Source: Rhizobium grahamii (lineage in GTDB: Bacteria > Pseudomonadota > Alphaproteobacteria > Rhizobiales > Rhizobiaceae). Taken from it: a DNA stretch of 64,000 nucleotides. Under the pieces are notes generated by a model. The model was not told the DNA's origin, ran no database searches, and saw only the letters and a list, made by a program, of their open reading frames with translations. This document shows, one piece after another, positions 1 through 7,678 of this stretch. The translations under genes and the position numbers were made by a program. Where the stretch lies: assembly GCF_009498215.1 (NCBI RefSeq), contig NZ_CP043498.1, forward strand, positions 2,480,001 through 2,544,000, read 5' to 3'. Every line of letters starts with the position of its first letter. Position 1 is the first letter of the stretch.

Positions 1-761
1 TCTCCCGAGGCGGCGACGGCGACGGCCGCCACCACCAGTGTGAGCCCGAGGAACCACAGCCCCATCCGGTCCGCCACCCTGTAGATAGGTGCCTTGGATG
101 CCTTGGCTTTTTCAACCAGACGCAGGATATGCGCATAGGTGCTATCCTTGGCGGCCATCGATGCCACCATGTCGAACGCTTCGCCCGCGTTCATGGCACC
201 GCTTGCGACCGCCTCTCCCTGCATGATGCGAACGGGCAGCGGCTCGCCGGTCAGGGCAGACTGGTCGACGAGCGCAGTGGCGCTCTCCACCTGCCCGTCA
301 ACGGGCACCACGTCGCCCCGTCGAATGAGAAGACGATCCCCAGAGACGATCGCACCGATCGGCACTTCCGCGAATTCCTCGCCAGTGATCCGCAACGCGC
401 TTCGCGGGACCCGCGAGAGCAGATCCGTCATGCCGCTTTCGGCGCGACGATGAGCGTAAAACTCGAGAAAATGACCACCGGCGTACATCACGGAGACGAT
501 AGCTCCGGCCAGATACTGGCCGAACCACAGGGCCGCCGCCATGGCCAGGGCCGCGATCAGATCGAGCCCGAATTCTCCCTGCCGAAGCTTGCCCACGATT
601 TCGATGACCAGGCACGACAGCACCAGGATGTTACTGAAAACCAGGAAAGCGTTGGCGATCGGGGTTACACCAAGCAACTCCAGAGCGACACCGACCAAAA
701 CGCTGGCCGCCGAGACAAGAATCAGGACAAGCGGCCAATAGCGCCTGGCGAAATCCATCAT
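1..761 (-). CDS. Metal-transporting P1B-type ATPase, N-terminal part (runs off the left edge)
   Basis: This is the N-terminal ~253 residues of a P-type ATPase that would pump a heavy-metal cation across the inner membrane. The start encodes MMDFARRYWPLV and is followed by hydrophobic helices at about 8-28, 33-55, 65-83 and 86-105. The actuator domain follows, with GDVVPVDG and the TGE phosphatase loop at T171-E173. The next membrane pair begins near residue 235. No N-terminal metal-binding domain is present. The phosphorylation and CPx motifs lie outside the window, so the metal cannot be inferred. A GGAG stands 5 nt before the ATG at 761. An in-frame ATG at 872 overlaps a FixK-like box and is less likely. 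The gene diverges from the one at 942. Confidence 0.85.
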   Translation of the reverse strand, partial: MMDFARRYWPLVLILVSAASVLVGVALELLGVTPIANAFLVFSNILVLSCLVIEIVGKLRQGEFGLDLIAALAMAAALWFGQYLAGAIVSVMYAGGHFLEFYAHRRAESGMTDLLSRVPRSALRITGEEFAEVPIGAIVSGDRLLIRRGDVVPVDGQVESATALVDQSALTGEPLPVRIMQGEAVASGAMNAGEAFDMVASMAAKDSTYAHILRLVEKAKASKAPIYRVADRMGLWFLGLTLVVAAVAVAASG

Positions 762-871
762 GCGAACTCCGAGAAGGGCACTGCCGCCCAAAGCGATGTC
801 AGGTGCGTCCACGTCGTCCCTCCCGTGCAGATCCAGGCCGACAGAGCGTGACAGGAAGCCCGGGCCGTTCA

Positions 872-885
872 TTGATCTAGGACAA
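872..885. promoter_or_regulatory. Weak FixK/FNR-type box
   Basis: TTGATCTAGGACAA resembles the consensus TTGAY-N4-RTCAA with one mismatch in the right half. Its centre lies 63.5 bp before the start at 942 and 117.5 bp before the P-type ATPase start at 761. Better copies of the motif occur in the window, which makes this one worth noting, but by itself it is weak. Confidence 0.4.
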
Positions 886-941
886 TGTTCGCGGATGCGG
901 GCTGCGCGACAACTGAAGCTCACAAAGCAGCGGAGGACGCC

Positions 942-1388
942 ATGCTGGACAACTATGTCATCTGCGAACTGCAACCCGACAATGCGCTTTCGGCGTTTGC
1001 GCTGATCTGCAGCGTGGCGCCAGCCTTCGAGGAAAAGGATTGGCATGGCCTCTTCGACGGCAGCCGACGATGGCGGTGTATCGGAGCGAGCGATCTGGCG
1101 GGGAGAGTGAGAGGGCTGGCGGTGTTCCGGTTCCTCATGCATCCGGAAGTCGGCTGGCTCATGGATGTGCCGATCTTCATCGCGCTTAGTGCCGCCGACC
1201 ACAACCATCTTGCCGAGAGCCTGTTTGCGAGCCTGGAGGTCCAGGCGTCCGCCTGCCAGTTCATGCGCGTTTGGAACAAGCTGCCGGAAAGCCTTGAAGA
1301 GTTGGAAGGCCCCGAGCTGTTTCGGCGCTGGAATCATGGCCTCATCTATCGCGTTCGACCGCAGGAACACGGCCCGGCTTCGCTGTGA
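942..1388 (+). CDS. Hypothetical protein, possibly a divergent GNAT-type fold
   Basis: The 148-residue product begins MLDNYVICELQP and ends at residues HGPASL. I do not recognise a diagnostic motif. The length and mix of aromatic and acidic residues recall small GNAT acetyltransferases, but no clear acetyl-CoA loop is visible. I chose the ATG at 942 because GGAGG lies 6 nt upstream; the in-frame ATG at 885 has no ribosome site. The 3' end overlaps the convergent response-regulator gene by 47 bp. A weak FixK-like box lies 63 bp before the start. Confidence 0.6.
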   Translation: MLDNYVICELQPDNALSAFALICSVAPAFEEKDWHGLFDGSRRWRCIGASDLAGRVRGLAVFRFLMHPEVGWLMDVPIFIALSAADHNHLAESLFASLEVQASACQFMRVWNKLPESLEELEGPELFRRWNHGLIYRVRPQEHGPASL

Positions 1389-2103
1389 ACACATAGCCGA
1401 CCGATCGAACGGATTTTATGAGTTCGGGTCGAGCCGGATCGATCTCGATCTTTCGCCTTAGCCGCGAGATCTGCGTGTCGATCGACCGGTCGAAGGCGTC
1501 ACGCTCACGGTGTCTCGTCAGGTCCATTAGCATGTCGCGGCTGAGGACTCGGCCTGCGTTGCGCACAAATGCGTCCAGCATCTCGAACTCGCCGGTGGAA
1601 AGCTCGATCTCGATACTCTCGGGGTTGAGGAGCTTGCGCTTATCCCTGTCGAGCTGCCAGCCCTCAAAAACAAGTACGTCGTCCCCATTCGAAATCGGGT
1701 TGGGAGACGCCTTGTAGCGGCGCAGGATCGACTTCAGCCTCGCGTGAACCTCACGCAGATGAAACGGCTTGACCACGTAGTCGTCCGCGCCCACCTCCAG
1801 GCCGACGACGCAATCGACGACGTCCTCGCGACCGGTGAGTATCATGATCGGCACATTTGAGCCGCTTCGTATTTCACGAGCGAGGTCTATCCCGTCCTGA
1901 TCCGGAAGCACGAGATCGAGGAGCACGATATCGAAGTTCGCCGCGCCGAGGGCGGATCTCATTTCCTTGCCGTTCGCGGCACAGGTGACCTTATAGCCCT
2001 CCTGTTCGAAGTACCGCTGAAGCATCTGCCGGATGCGCGGATCATCGTCGACAACAAGAATTTGCGTTTTGGCTTGAGACCTCACCGTCGTCATCAGAAC
2101 CAT
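1342..2103 (-). CDS. OmpR/PhoB-family response regulator
   Basis: A two-domain response regulator of 253 residues. The receiver domain spans about residues 14-125, with the acidic pocket at D19-D21, phospho-acceptor D63 (IVLLDLVLP), and the conserved K in the VVKPF segment. A winged-helix DNA-binding domain follows at about 145-240, ending in the typical SVRSVGYVF motif. It should act as a phosphorylation-dependent transcription factor in the cytoplasm. No histidine kinase is adjacent, so it looks like an orphan regulator; one of the kinases elsewhere in the window could partner it, but nothing shows this. ATGs at residues 1 and 4 are both possible starts. Confidence 0.93.
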   Translation of the reverse strand: MVLMTTVRSQAKTQILVVDDDPRIRQMLQRYFEQEGYKVTCAANGKEMRSALGAANFDIVLLDLVLPDQDGIDLAREIRSGSNVPIMILTGREDVVDCVVGLEVGADDYVVKPFHLREVHARLKSILRRYKASPNPISNGDDVLVFEGWQLDRDKRKLLNPESIEIELSTGEFEMLDAFVRNAGRVLSRDMLMDLTRHRERDAFDRSIDTQISRLRRKIEIDPARPELIKSVRSVGYVFTAKPGRVPAVERDR

Positions 2104-2246
2104 CCCTGGATCATTACTGTCTAACGAACCCGAAATGCTGGATCGGGCGAGAATACGTCAGGATTCGTCTGCGTCAATCAGGCTTTCGGTCCTCCTGTGG
2201 GACCGGTTCGCGACGATATCAGCTGTTGTTCATTTCCGTTCGCCTT

Positions 2247-2681
2247 CTAGCCAGAGGGCACATCAAGCCGCGCCCAATGCGCCATCTCCTCCAGCGAGGA
2301 GGTACCGCCACCACCTGAGGCGTGGCGAGCGGCGGGAGGAACTGCGGCCGATTGCAGGTCTGCGGCCGAGGGCGTCTCGCAGAACATATGCACGAGCATG
2401 TTCATCACGATCGCTACACGCCCATCGGCGATCGAGTAATAGATCTGGCGCGATTGCCGGCGGGTCTCGACGAGGCCCGCTTGGCGCAGGTCCGCGAGTT
2501 GCTGTGACAGCGCGGGCTGCTTGAAGTGCAGATCCTCCTGGATTTCGCTGACGGACCGCTCGCGTTGCGCAATGTAGCAAAGCAGCATCAGCCGGCTCGG
2601 CGTGCTGAAAACACGCATGAACTCCGCAGCCTCCGCGGCCTTGTCCTGCATCTCTTCGAGGGAAGGAACCATGCCGGTCAT
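2247..2681 (-). CDS. bigR: BigR/SqrR-like persulfide-sensing ArsR-family repressor
   Basis: A 144-residue winged-helix ArsR-family protein. The helix-turn-helix is around residues 43-70 (VSEIQEDLHFKQPALSQQL). Two cysteines, C35 in MLLCYIAQ and C101 in HMFCE, occupy the places of the redox pair that BigR and SqrR use to sense sulfide-derived persulfides. The start at 2681 overlaps the peroxiredoxin stop in an ATGA junction, so the two are translationally coupled. Its likely targets are its own operon and the divergent dioxygenase-transporter operon at 3429. The last ~35 residues are Gly/Ala-rich and less conserved. A longer in-frame start at 2783 would lie inside the peroxiredoxin gene and is rejected. 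Confidence 0.82.
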   Translation of the reverse strand: MTGMVPSLEEMQDKAAEAAEFMRVFSTPSRLMLLCYIAQRERSVSEIQEDLHFKQPALSQQLADLRQAGLVETRRQSRQIYYSIADGRVAIVMNMLVHMFCETPSAADLQSAAVPPAARHASGGGGTSSLEEMAHWARLDVPSG

Positions 2682-3325
2682 GCGCGCCGCTTTCGATAGT
2701 ACCAGCTTTCGCCTTCGGGCATCTCGTCGATTTCCCCCATGGAAGCCATAGCAGGCTCGAATAGAGCGTCTCCGCGCTGCCATCCTTCAGGCGTCACCGC
2801 CCCTTCCCTTTCCGATGTCTGCAACGCCTCGACAAGGCGGAGAAGTTCTGCAACCGACCTGCCGACATTCATCGGATACCAAACAATCGCGCGGATGACG
2901 CCTTTCGGATCGATCACATAGGTTGCCCGGACGGTTCCGCTGTTCGCCGACGCGCTGTCCAGCATCCCGTAAGCTCTCGCGATCACCATCGCCGAGTCCT
3001 CGATTACCGGGAACGGTATCTTCACCCCAAAGCTGCGCTCGATATCCCGCAACCAGGCAACATGAGAGTAAAGGCTGTCGACCGACAACCCGAGGAGATC
3101 GCAGCCAAGCCCGGCAAAGCTCTCATGAGCGCGTGCGAAGGCGATGAACTCGCTGGTGCATACCGAGGTGAAGTCCGCGGGGTGGGAAAAAAACAGCAGC
3201 CAACGCCCCCGATATTGTGAAAGCGATATCTCGCCAGCGGTGGAGCGGGCCGAGAACCCGGGCGCGACGTCATTGATCCGCAATGCCGCCGGCACGATCC
3301 CCGCCCTATCGCTCGATCCGTCCAT
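2678..3325 (-). CDS. Peroxiredoxin (AhpC/Prx6-like)
   Basis: A thiol peroxidase of 215 residues that reduces peroxides, and possibly persulfide-related oxidants, in the cytoplasm. The peroxidatic motif PADFTSVC places the catalytic cysteine at C56, with T53 and P49. A second cysteine, C75, is present, but no typical C-terminal resolving cysteine is visible; the C-terminal arm around residues 145-210 resembles the 1-Cys Prx6 subgroup. A GGAG lies 7 nt before the ATG. It is the first gene of a two-gene unit with the BigR-like repressor (ATGA overlap) and diverges from the sulfur operon, suggesting a role in reactive sulfur or peroxide stress. Confidence 0.88.
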   Translation of the reverse strand: MDGSSDRAGIVPAALRINDVAPGFSARSTAGEISLSQYRGRWLLFFSHPADFTSVCTSEFIAFARAHESFAGLGCDLLGLSVDSLYSHVAWLRDIERSFGVKIPFPVIEDSAMVIARAYGMLDSASANSGTVRATYVIDPKGVIRAIVWYPMNVGRSVAELLRLVEALQTSEREGAVTPEGWQRGDALFEPAMASMGEIDEMPEGESWYYRKRRA

Positions 3326-3383
3326 GTCTCTCTCCGCTTGCTCAACGCATCATTATGGTGACAACGAAAATATACACTTGCAC

Positions 3384-3396
3384 ATTTAATGTAAAT
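3384..3396. promoter_or_regulatory. AT-rich palindrome, candidate BigR operator
   Basis: ATTTA-ATG-TAAAT is a perfect inverted repeat inside a very AT-rich tract (about 3365-3412) between the divergent peroxiredoxin-bigR and dioxygenase genes. BigR is known to bind AT-rich palindromes overlapping the promoter of such clusters. The position fits control of both directions, but I cannot align the site with a known BigR box from memory. Confidence 0.5.
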
Positions 3397-3428
3397 ATAT
3401 ATTTTAGAATCATCAAATGGAAAGTACC

Positions 3429-4367
3429 ATGCCAACTGCCGCTACCGATCCAAACCTCATCCACGCACTCGAGATCGTCCGCCAAGCATTGCCGGATCAC
3501 TCCAAGCGCCCCATCGTTCGGTCTTTCTTTGATCCGGCGACCTACACCGTTAGTCACGTCGTTCGCGACCCGAGCTCGAAGGCCTGCGCTATCATCGACA
3601 GCGTGCTCGACTACGATCCGGCATCCGGTCGAACGACGAATGCTTCCGCGAGGGCTCTCATCGACTACGTGCGGTCCGAGGGACTGGAAGTGCACTGGCT
3701 GCTGGAGACGCATGCCCACGCGGATCACCTCTCCGCCGCACCGCTTCTCCAGGCGGAGCTCGGTGGCCAGCTCGCCATCGGTCGCGAAATCGTTCGCGTT
3801 CAGGAGGTCTTCGGCAAGATCTTCAACGCCGGGACAGAATTCCAGCGAGACGGAAGCCAATTCGACCAGCTCTTCCAGGATGGCGATCGCTTCAAGATCG
3901 GCGATCTGGAGGCCACAGTCCTTCATGTGCCCGGCCACACCCCGGCCTGTCTAGCCTATGTCGTCGGCGATGCCGTTTTCCCGGGTGACACACTCTTTAT
4001 GCCTGACTATGGCACCGCGCGCTGCGATTTCCCGGGTGGTGACGCCCGGACGCTCTACCGTTCCATCAAGCGTCTGACCCAGCTTCCGGCGGAGGCACGC
4101 ATGTTCATGTGCCATGACTACAAAGCGCCTGGCCGCGATCACTACGCCTGGGAAACGACCGTGGGCGCCGAGCGCGATGGCAATGTCCACGTCCACGAGG
4201 GCGTGACCGAAGACGAATTTGTCACGATGCGCAATGCGCGTGACGCCACGCTGGCGATGCCGAAGCTGATCCTGCCGTCCGTGCAGGTCAACATGCGCGG
4301 GGGCAAGCTGCCTCCGGCGGAAGACAACGGTGTCCAATACCTGAAGATCCCGATCAACGCGCTGTAG
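3429..4367 (+). CDS. blh: ETHE1/Blh-type persulfide dioxygenase (metallo-beta-lactamase fold)
   Basis: A 312-residue metallo-beta-lactamase-fold protein with the motif T94-HAHADH-100 (residues H95, H97, D99, H100), followed by the VPGHTPACLAY and GDTLFMPDYGTARCDF blocks typical of ETHE1/Blh persulfide dioxygenases, which oxidise glutathione persulfide to sulfite. A GGAAAG sits 5-6 nt before the ATG at 3429; the in-frame ATG at 3417 is four codons upstream and lacks a good ribosome site. It heads an operon with two YeeE/YedE half-transporters and a TauE/SafE exporter. That arrangement, opposite bigR, matches known sulfide-detoxification clusters in Rhizobiales. Confidence 0.88.
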   Translation: MPTAATDPNLIHALEIVRQALPDHSKRPIVRSFFDPATYTVSHVVRDPSSKACAIIDSVLDYDPASGRTTNASARALIDYVRSEGLEVHWLLETHAHADHLSAAPLLQAELGGQLAIGREIVRVQEVFGKIFNAGTEFQRDGSQFDQLFQDGDRFKIGDLEATVLHVPGHTPACLAYVVGDAVFPGDTLFMPDYGTARCDFPGGDARTLYRSIKRLTQLPAEARMFMCHDYKAPGRDHYAWETTVGAERDGNVHVHEGVTEDEFVTMRNARDATLAMPKLILPSVQVNMRGGKLPPAEDNGVQYLKIPINAL

Positions 4368-4373
4368 GCACAC

Positions 4374-4805
4374 ATGTCCCAACTCAGTTACATATGGCCG
4401 CTCTCCGGCGGATTGCTCATAGGCCTCTCGGCGGCGCTTTATCTGCTGCTGGATGGCCGCGTCGCCGGCATATCCGGCCTGGTCGCCTCAGCCTTCGGGT
4501 GGACGGGAGCGGGCGTCAGCCCGCTCGGCATCGGCTTCATGGGAGGAATTATTGGCGGCGCCGGGGTGGCATTTGCTTACATCAGGCACGCCGAACTCAC
4601 GATATCCTCGTCGCCGCTGCTGCTGATCGCCGGCGGTTTGCTTGTGGGCTTCGGCACACGGCTCGGCTCGGGCTGCACCAGCGGTCACGGCGTCTGCGGC
4701 CTCGCAAGGTTGTCGCCGCGTTCGATTGTGGCAACTGGCACCTTCATGGCCGTCGCGGCACTGACGGTTTTCGTGACGCGTCATCTGATCGGAGGCGTGG
4801 CATGA
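4374..4805 (+). CDS. YeeE/YedE-family sulfur transporter, first half (PmpA-like)
   Basis: A 143-residue membrane protein with about four hydrophobic segments. The conserved GSGCTSGHGVCGL motif carries cysteines C101 and C108, the hallmark of YeeE/YedE (thiosulfate/sulfur-compound) transporters. It begins 6 nt after the dioxygenase stop and overlaps the next gene by an ATGA junction, so the two half-size proteins probably assemble together. In E. coli YeeE a single fused protein does the same job. It probably moves a reduced sulfur species across the inner membrane. Confidence 0.85.
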   Translation: MSQLSYIWPLSGGLLIGLSAALYLLLDGRVAGISGLVASAFGWTGAGVSPLGIGFMGGIIGGAGVAFAYIRHAELTISSSPLLLIAGGLLVGFGTRLGSGCTSGHGVCGLARLSPRSIVATGTFMAVAALTVFVTRHLIGGVA

Positions 4806-5242
4806 GCAACCGAATTCTCGCCTCGATCCTCTGCGGCATCCTTTTCGGCATCGGCCTCGTCGTTTCGGACATGGTCAACCCGGCCCGCGTCATCGCCTTC
4901 CTCGATGTTGGCGGGAACTGGGATCCCTCGCTTGCCTTTGTGATGGGCGGTGCACTGATCCCGTCATCCATCGCCTATGCGATCAAGAGGTCTCGATCCC
5001 GCCCCGCGCTCGATACCCAATTCCATGTGCCGACCAGCCGCTCCATCGACACCAAGCTCGTCCTCGGCGCGGCTCTCTTCGGCCTTGGCTGGGGTCTCGT
5101 GGGCCTTTGCCCCGGCCCGGCCATCGCATCGCTCGTTACCGGCCGTTGGGAGACCGCGCTGTTCGCCGCCGCCATGCTGGCCGGCATGTTCGCCTACCGC
5201 ATCGTCCAATCCGGGCAAAGCACGCAGCTTCAGCTGCGTTGA
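4802..5242 (+). CDS. YeeE/YedE-family sulfur transporter, second half (PmpB-like)
   Basis: A 146-residue hydrophobic protein starting [12 protein letters not shown], with about four membrane spans and the conserved [14 protein letters not shown] motif containing the second-half cysteine of the YeeE/YedE family. Its ATG overlaps the TGA of the preceding gene (ATGA). A longer reading in the same frame from 4394 is only an overlap with the first half and lacks membrane character. It is expected to form a two-subunit transporter with the preceding product. Confidence 0.85.
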   Translation: MSNRILASILCGILFGIGLVVSDMVNPARVIAFLDVGGNWDPSLAFVMGGALIPSSIAYAIKRSRSRPALDTQFHVPTSRSIDTKLVLGAALFGLGWGLVGLCPGPAIASLVTGRWETALFAAAMLAGMFAYRIVQSGQSTQLQLR

Positions 5243-5281
5243 GTATCAGGAGAGGCCGTCCGACGGCCCAAGATCATCGCC

Positions 5282-6073
5282 ATGTACCTCGATCCAATGC
5301 AATATAATCTCGGGGCCGTTTCCGGCGCACTTGTCGGCTTCACACTCGGAATGTTCGGCGGTGGTGGGTCAATCCTTGCTGTTCCCCTGATGGTCTACCT
5401 CGTCGGGGTTCCGAGCGCTCACCTGGCGATCGGAACGAGTGCCTTCGCGGTCGCCGCCAACGCATTCGCCAACCTTCTCGGGCATGCGAGGCTTGGCAAC
5501 GTCAAATGGCGCTGCGCGGGCATCTACAGTGTAGCAGGCATCATCGGTGCGTTCATTGGCTCGAGTATTGGGAAGATGATCGATGGACAGAAGCTGCTCT
5601 TCCTCTTCGCTCTTCTCATGCTCGTCATCGGCATTCTGATGCTCCGCAAGCGGGGCGCAGACGGCGACCCGGGGGCGCAATGCTCACGAGAAAACGTGCA
5701 CAAAGTCGCCGGCTTTGGCGGACTGACTGGCATCTTCTCCGGTTTCTTCGGCATCGGCGGGGGTTTTCTGATCGTTCCCGGCCTGATTGCGTCGACGGGA
5801 ATGCCCATCATCTTCGCGATCGGTTCGTCGCTTGTCGCGGTCACCGCGTTCGGGCTGACGACAGCGCTGAACTATGCCCTGTCCGGATATGTGGACTGGC
5901 TGCTTGCGGCGGTTTTCATAGCTGGCGGCGTGGTCGGAGGCTTGGTCGGCGCCAATCTCGCCAGGCATCTTTCGGCGCGCAAGGGCGTTCTGAACAGCCT
6001 GTTCGCAACACTCATCTTCGCGGTCGCCGCCTACATGATCTATCGGAGCGTCGGACAGCCCTCTGTTGCCTGA
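5282..6073 (+). CDS. TauE/SafE-family anion exporter (probable sulfite exporter)
   Basis: A 263-residue integral membrane protein of the TauE/SafE (DUF81) family with about eight hydrophobic helices. Two internal glycine-rich repeats, GMFGGGGSILAVPLMVY near residue 25 and GFFGIGGGFLIVPGLI near residue 157, are the family signature. Some members export sulfite or sulfoacetate. Downstream of a persulfide dioxygenase, which makes sulfite, export of sulfite is the natural reading. It starts 39 nt after the preceding gene, in the same direction. Confidence 0.85.
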   Translation: MYLDPMQYNLGAVSGALVGFTLGMFGGGGSILAVPLMVYLVGVPSAHLAIGTSAFAVAANAFANLLGHARLGNVKWRCAGIYSVAGIIGAFIGSSIGKMIDGQKLLFLFALLMLVIGILMLRKRGADGDPGAQCSRENVHKVAGFGGLTGIFSGFFGIGGGFLIVPGLIASTGMPIIFAIGSSLVAVTAFGLTTALNYALSGYVDWLLAAVFIAGGVVGGLVGANLARHLSARKGVLNSLFATLIFAVAAYMIYRSVGQPSVA

Positions 6074-6169
6074 TATCGGCAAAACGACACGCCGACAGGA
6101 AACCGACAGCTTGGCAGCCGTATCGATGTCCCCGTCGCCCGCAACGGGCACCAACAGAGGACATTTTTC

Positions 6170-6436
6170 ATGACGCTGAAGCTTATCGCCGCTATCGCCA
6201 TCGTATCCGCAACACCCGCGTTGGCGCTCGCCAGCCCGAGCTGCACCGCCGAGCCGAAGTCCAAGTGGATGTCGGAAGACGCCATGAAGGCGAAGATCGA
6301 CGCCATGGGCTACAAGGTGAAGACCTTCGAGATCACGGGCAATTGCTACGAGATCTACGGCAAGGACAAGAGCGGCAATCGGGCAGAGGTCTATTTCAAT
6401 CCGGTGTCCGGCGCCATTGCCCAGAAGGGCGACTGA
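6170..6436 (+). CDS. Secreted PepSY-domain protein
   Basis: An 88-residue protein with an N-terminal signal peptide (about residues 1-22, ending ALALA) followed by a PepSY-like domain with the pattern MGYKVKTFEITGNCYEIYG and AEVYFNPVSG. Two cysteines, in the mature N-terminus and in GNCYEIY, could pair. A GAGGA precedes the ATG. It is the first gene of a unit that continues, after one spacer base, with cytochrome b561, response regulator and histidine kinase genes. Related clusters elsewhere couple PepSY and b561 proteins to a two-component system, suggesting an envelope redox or peptide-stress sensor. Confidence 0.82.
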   Translation: MTLKLIAAIAIVSATPALALASPSCTAEPKSKWMSEDAMKAKIDAMGYKVKTFEITGNCYEIYGKDKSGNRAEVYFNPVSGAIAQKGD

Positions 6437-6437
6437 T

Positions 6438-7004
6438 ATGACATCCGTCTCTAAGAAGAAGGAGGGCTCAGTGCCCTCCACCTCCGCCCAGCGCACGGTG
6501 AAGGTCTGGGATCCCATTGTCCGGGCGTTTCATTGGACCGTAGTCGCCGCATGTGTGCTCAACCTCTTCATCCTTGAGGAGGGCAAATACTGGCATCGCG
6601 TCACCGGTTATGTCGTGGCCGCCGCTATCATCATCCGTGTTGTTTGGGGCTTCATCGGCACGAAGCATTCCCGCTTCAGCGATTTCCTGCCCACCCCTTC
6701 GAAAGTGGTTGGTCAGATCCTCGATATCGTCGACAGAAACGAGAAGCGATATGTCGGCCATAACCCGCTTGCCTCGGTGATGATGCTTTGCCTGATGGCC
6801 TTGCTGGCGGCAACCGCCCTGACCGGCTGGATGACGACGCTCGATGCCTTCTGGGGAGAAAAGTGGCTGGAGGAATTGCATGGTACGATCGCCAACAGCA
6901 TCATGGTGCTCGCCTTCATCCATGCCGGCGCCGCCGTCGTCGAAAGCTGGAGGCACAGGGAAAATCTGGTCTGGTCGATGGTTACTGGTCGAAAGAGAGC
7001 ATGA
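6438..7004 (+). CDS. Cytochrome b561-family membrane protein
   Basis: A 188-residue inner-membrane di-haem cytochrome b561/Ni-hydrogenase b-type protein with four hydrophobic segments at about 35-50, 60-75, 105-125 and 148-165. Candidate haem-ligand histidines occur in VRAFHWTVV, KYWHRVTGY, EELHGTIAN and FIHAGAAV. It should shuttle electrons between the quinone pool and periplasmic partners. The ATG at 6438 is one base past the PepSY stop, and the 3' end overlaps the response-regulator start by ATGA, so all four genes appear to form one transcript. Confidence 0.87.
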   Translation: MTSVSKKKEGSVPSTSAQRTVKVWDPIVRAFHWTVVAACVLNLFILEEGKYWHRVTGYVVAAAIIIRVVWGFIGTKHSRFSDFLPTPSKVVGQILDIVDRNEKRYVGHNPLASVMMLCLMALLAATALTGWMTTLDAFWGEKWLEELHGTIANSIMVLAFIHAGAAVVESWRHRENLVWSMVTGRKRA

Positions 7005-7678
7005 GAATTCTGCTGATCGAGGACAGCTTCCGGCTTCGCGAACTGCTTTGCGAAGCCATCAGAAGCGTGGGTTGGAAGATCGACGCTTTCGAGACAGCAC
7101 AGGAGGGCCGTCTTGCGCTTGACGGTGCCGACTACGATCTGCTGCTTCTTGATCTGGGGTTGCCCGATGAAGACGGAATAGACGTATTGAAATCACTGCG
7201 AGCAGCAAGAGTTCAGATGCCCGTCCTCGTACTGACGGCGCGCGGAGCGATCGACGAGCGTATCGCTGGCCTGGACGCGGGCGCCGACGACTACCTCGCG
7301 AAGCCTTTCCACAACGGAGAACTCATCGCGCGCATTCGTGCATTGATACGCCGTGCCCCGCACACGACCATGCCGACATTGGAATTCGCCAACCTCACGT
7401 TCGAGGTCGCCTCGCAACGGGTAGCCTGTGCAGGCGTCGACATCGCGCTCGCCCCGTCAGAGAAGGATCTGCTTGAACTCCTGATGCGCAATGGCGGCAG
7501 GGTTGTCTCCAAGGCCAAGATAGAGCACGCATTTTCGGAATACGGCGACGAGAGAAGCACCAATGCCGTCGAACTGGCGGTATCCAGGCTGCGCAAGAAG
7601 CTTGAAGGCCATCCAACCGGCTCGTCGATCGAAACGGTGCGGGGCGTCGGCTACATGATGCGCGAGGAACGCGCGTGA
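7001..7678 (+). CDS. OmpR-family response regulator (QseB/PmrA type)
   Basis: A 225-residue response regulator: receiver at 1-115 with E7-D8 pocket, phospho-acceptor D51 (LLLLDLGLP) and the LAKPF lysine, then a winged-helix output domain at about 125-220 ending ETVRGVGYMM. The ATGA overlap with the cytochrome gene and the GTGA overlap with the kinase gene show translational coupling across the operon. It probably controls this operon and perhaps the HtrA-type protease gene downstream. Confidence 0.93.
   Translation: MRILLIEDSFRLRELLCEAIRSVGWKIDAFETAQEGRLALDGADYDLLLLDLGLPDEDGIDVLKSLRAARVQMPVLVLTARGAIDERIAGLDAGADDYLAKPFHNGELIARIRALIRRAPHTTMPTLEFANLTFEVASQRVACAGVDIALAPSEKDLLELLMRNGGRVVSKAKIEHAFSEYGDERSTNAVELAVSRLRKKLEGHPTGSSIETVRGVGYMMREERA

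Noticed and set aside
762..872. In-frame upstream start at 872 for the metal ATPase
   Set aside because: It has no ribosome site, overlaps a FixK-like box and adds 37 residues without family character; GGAG before 761 is better.
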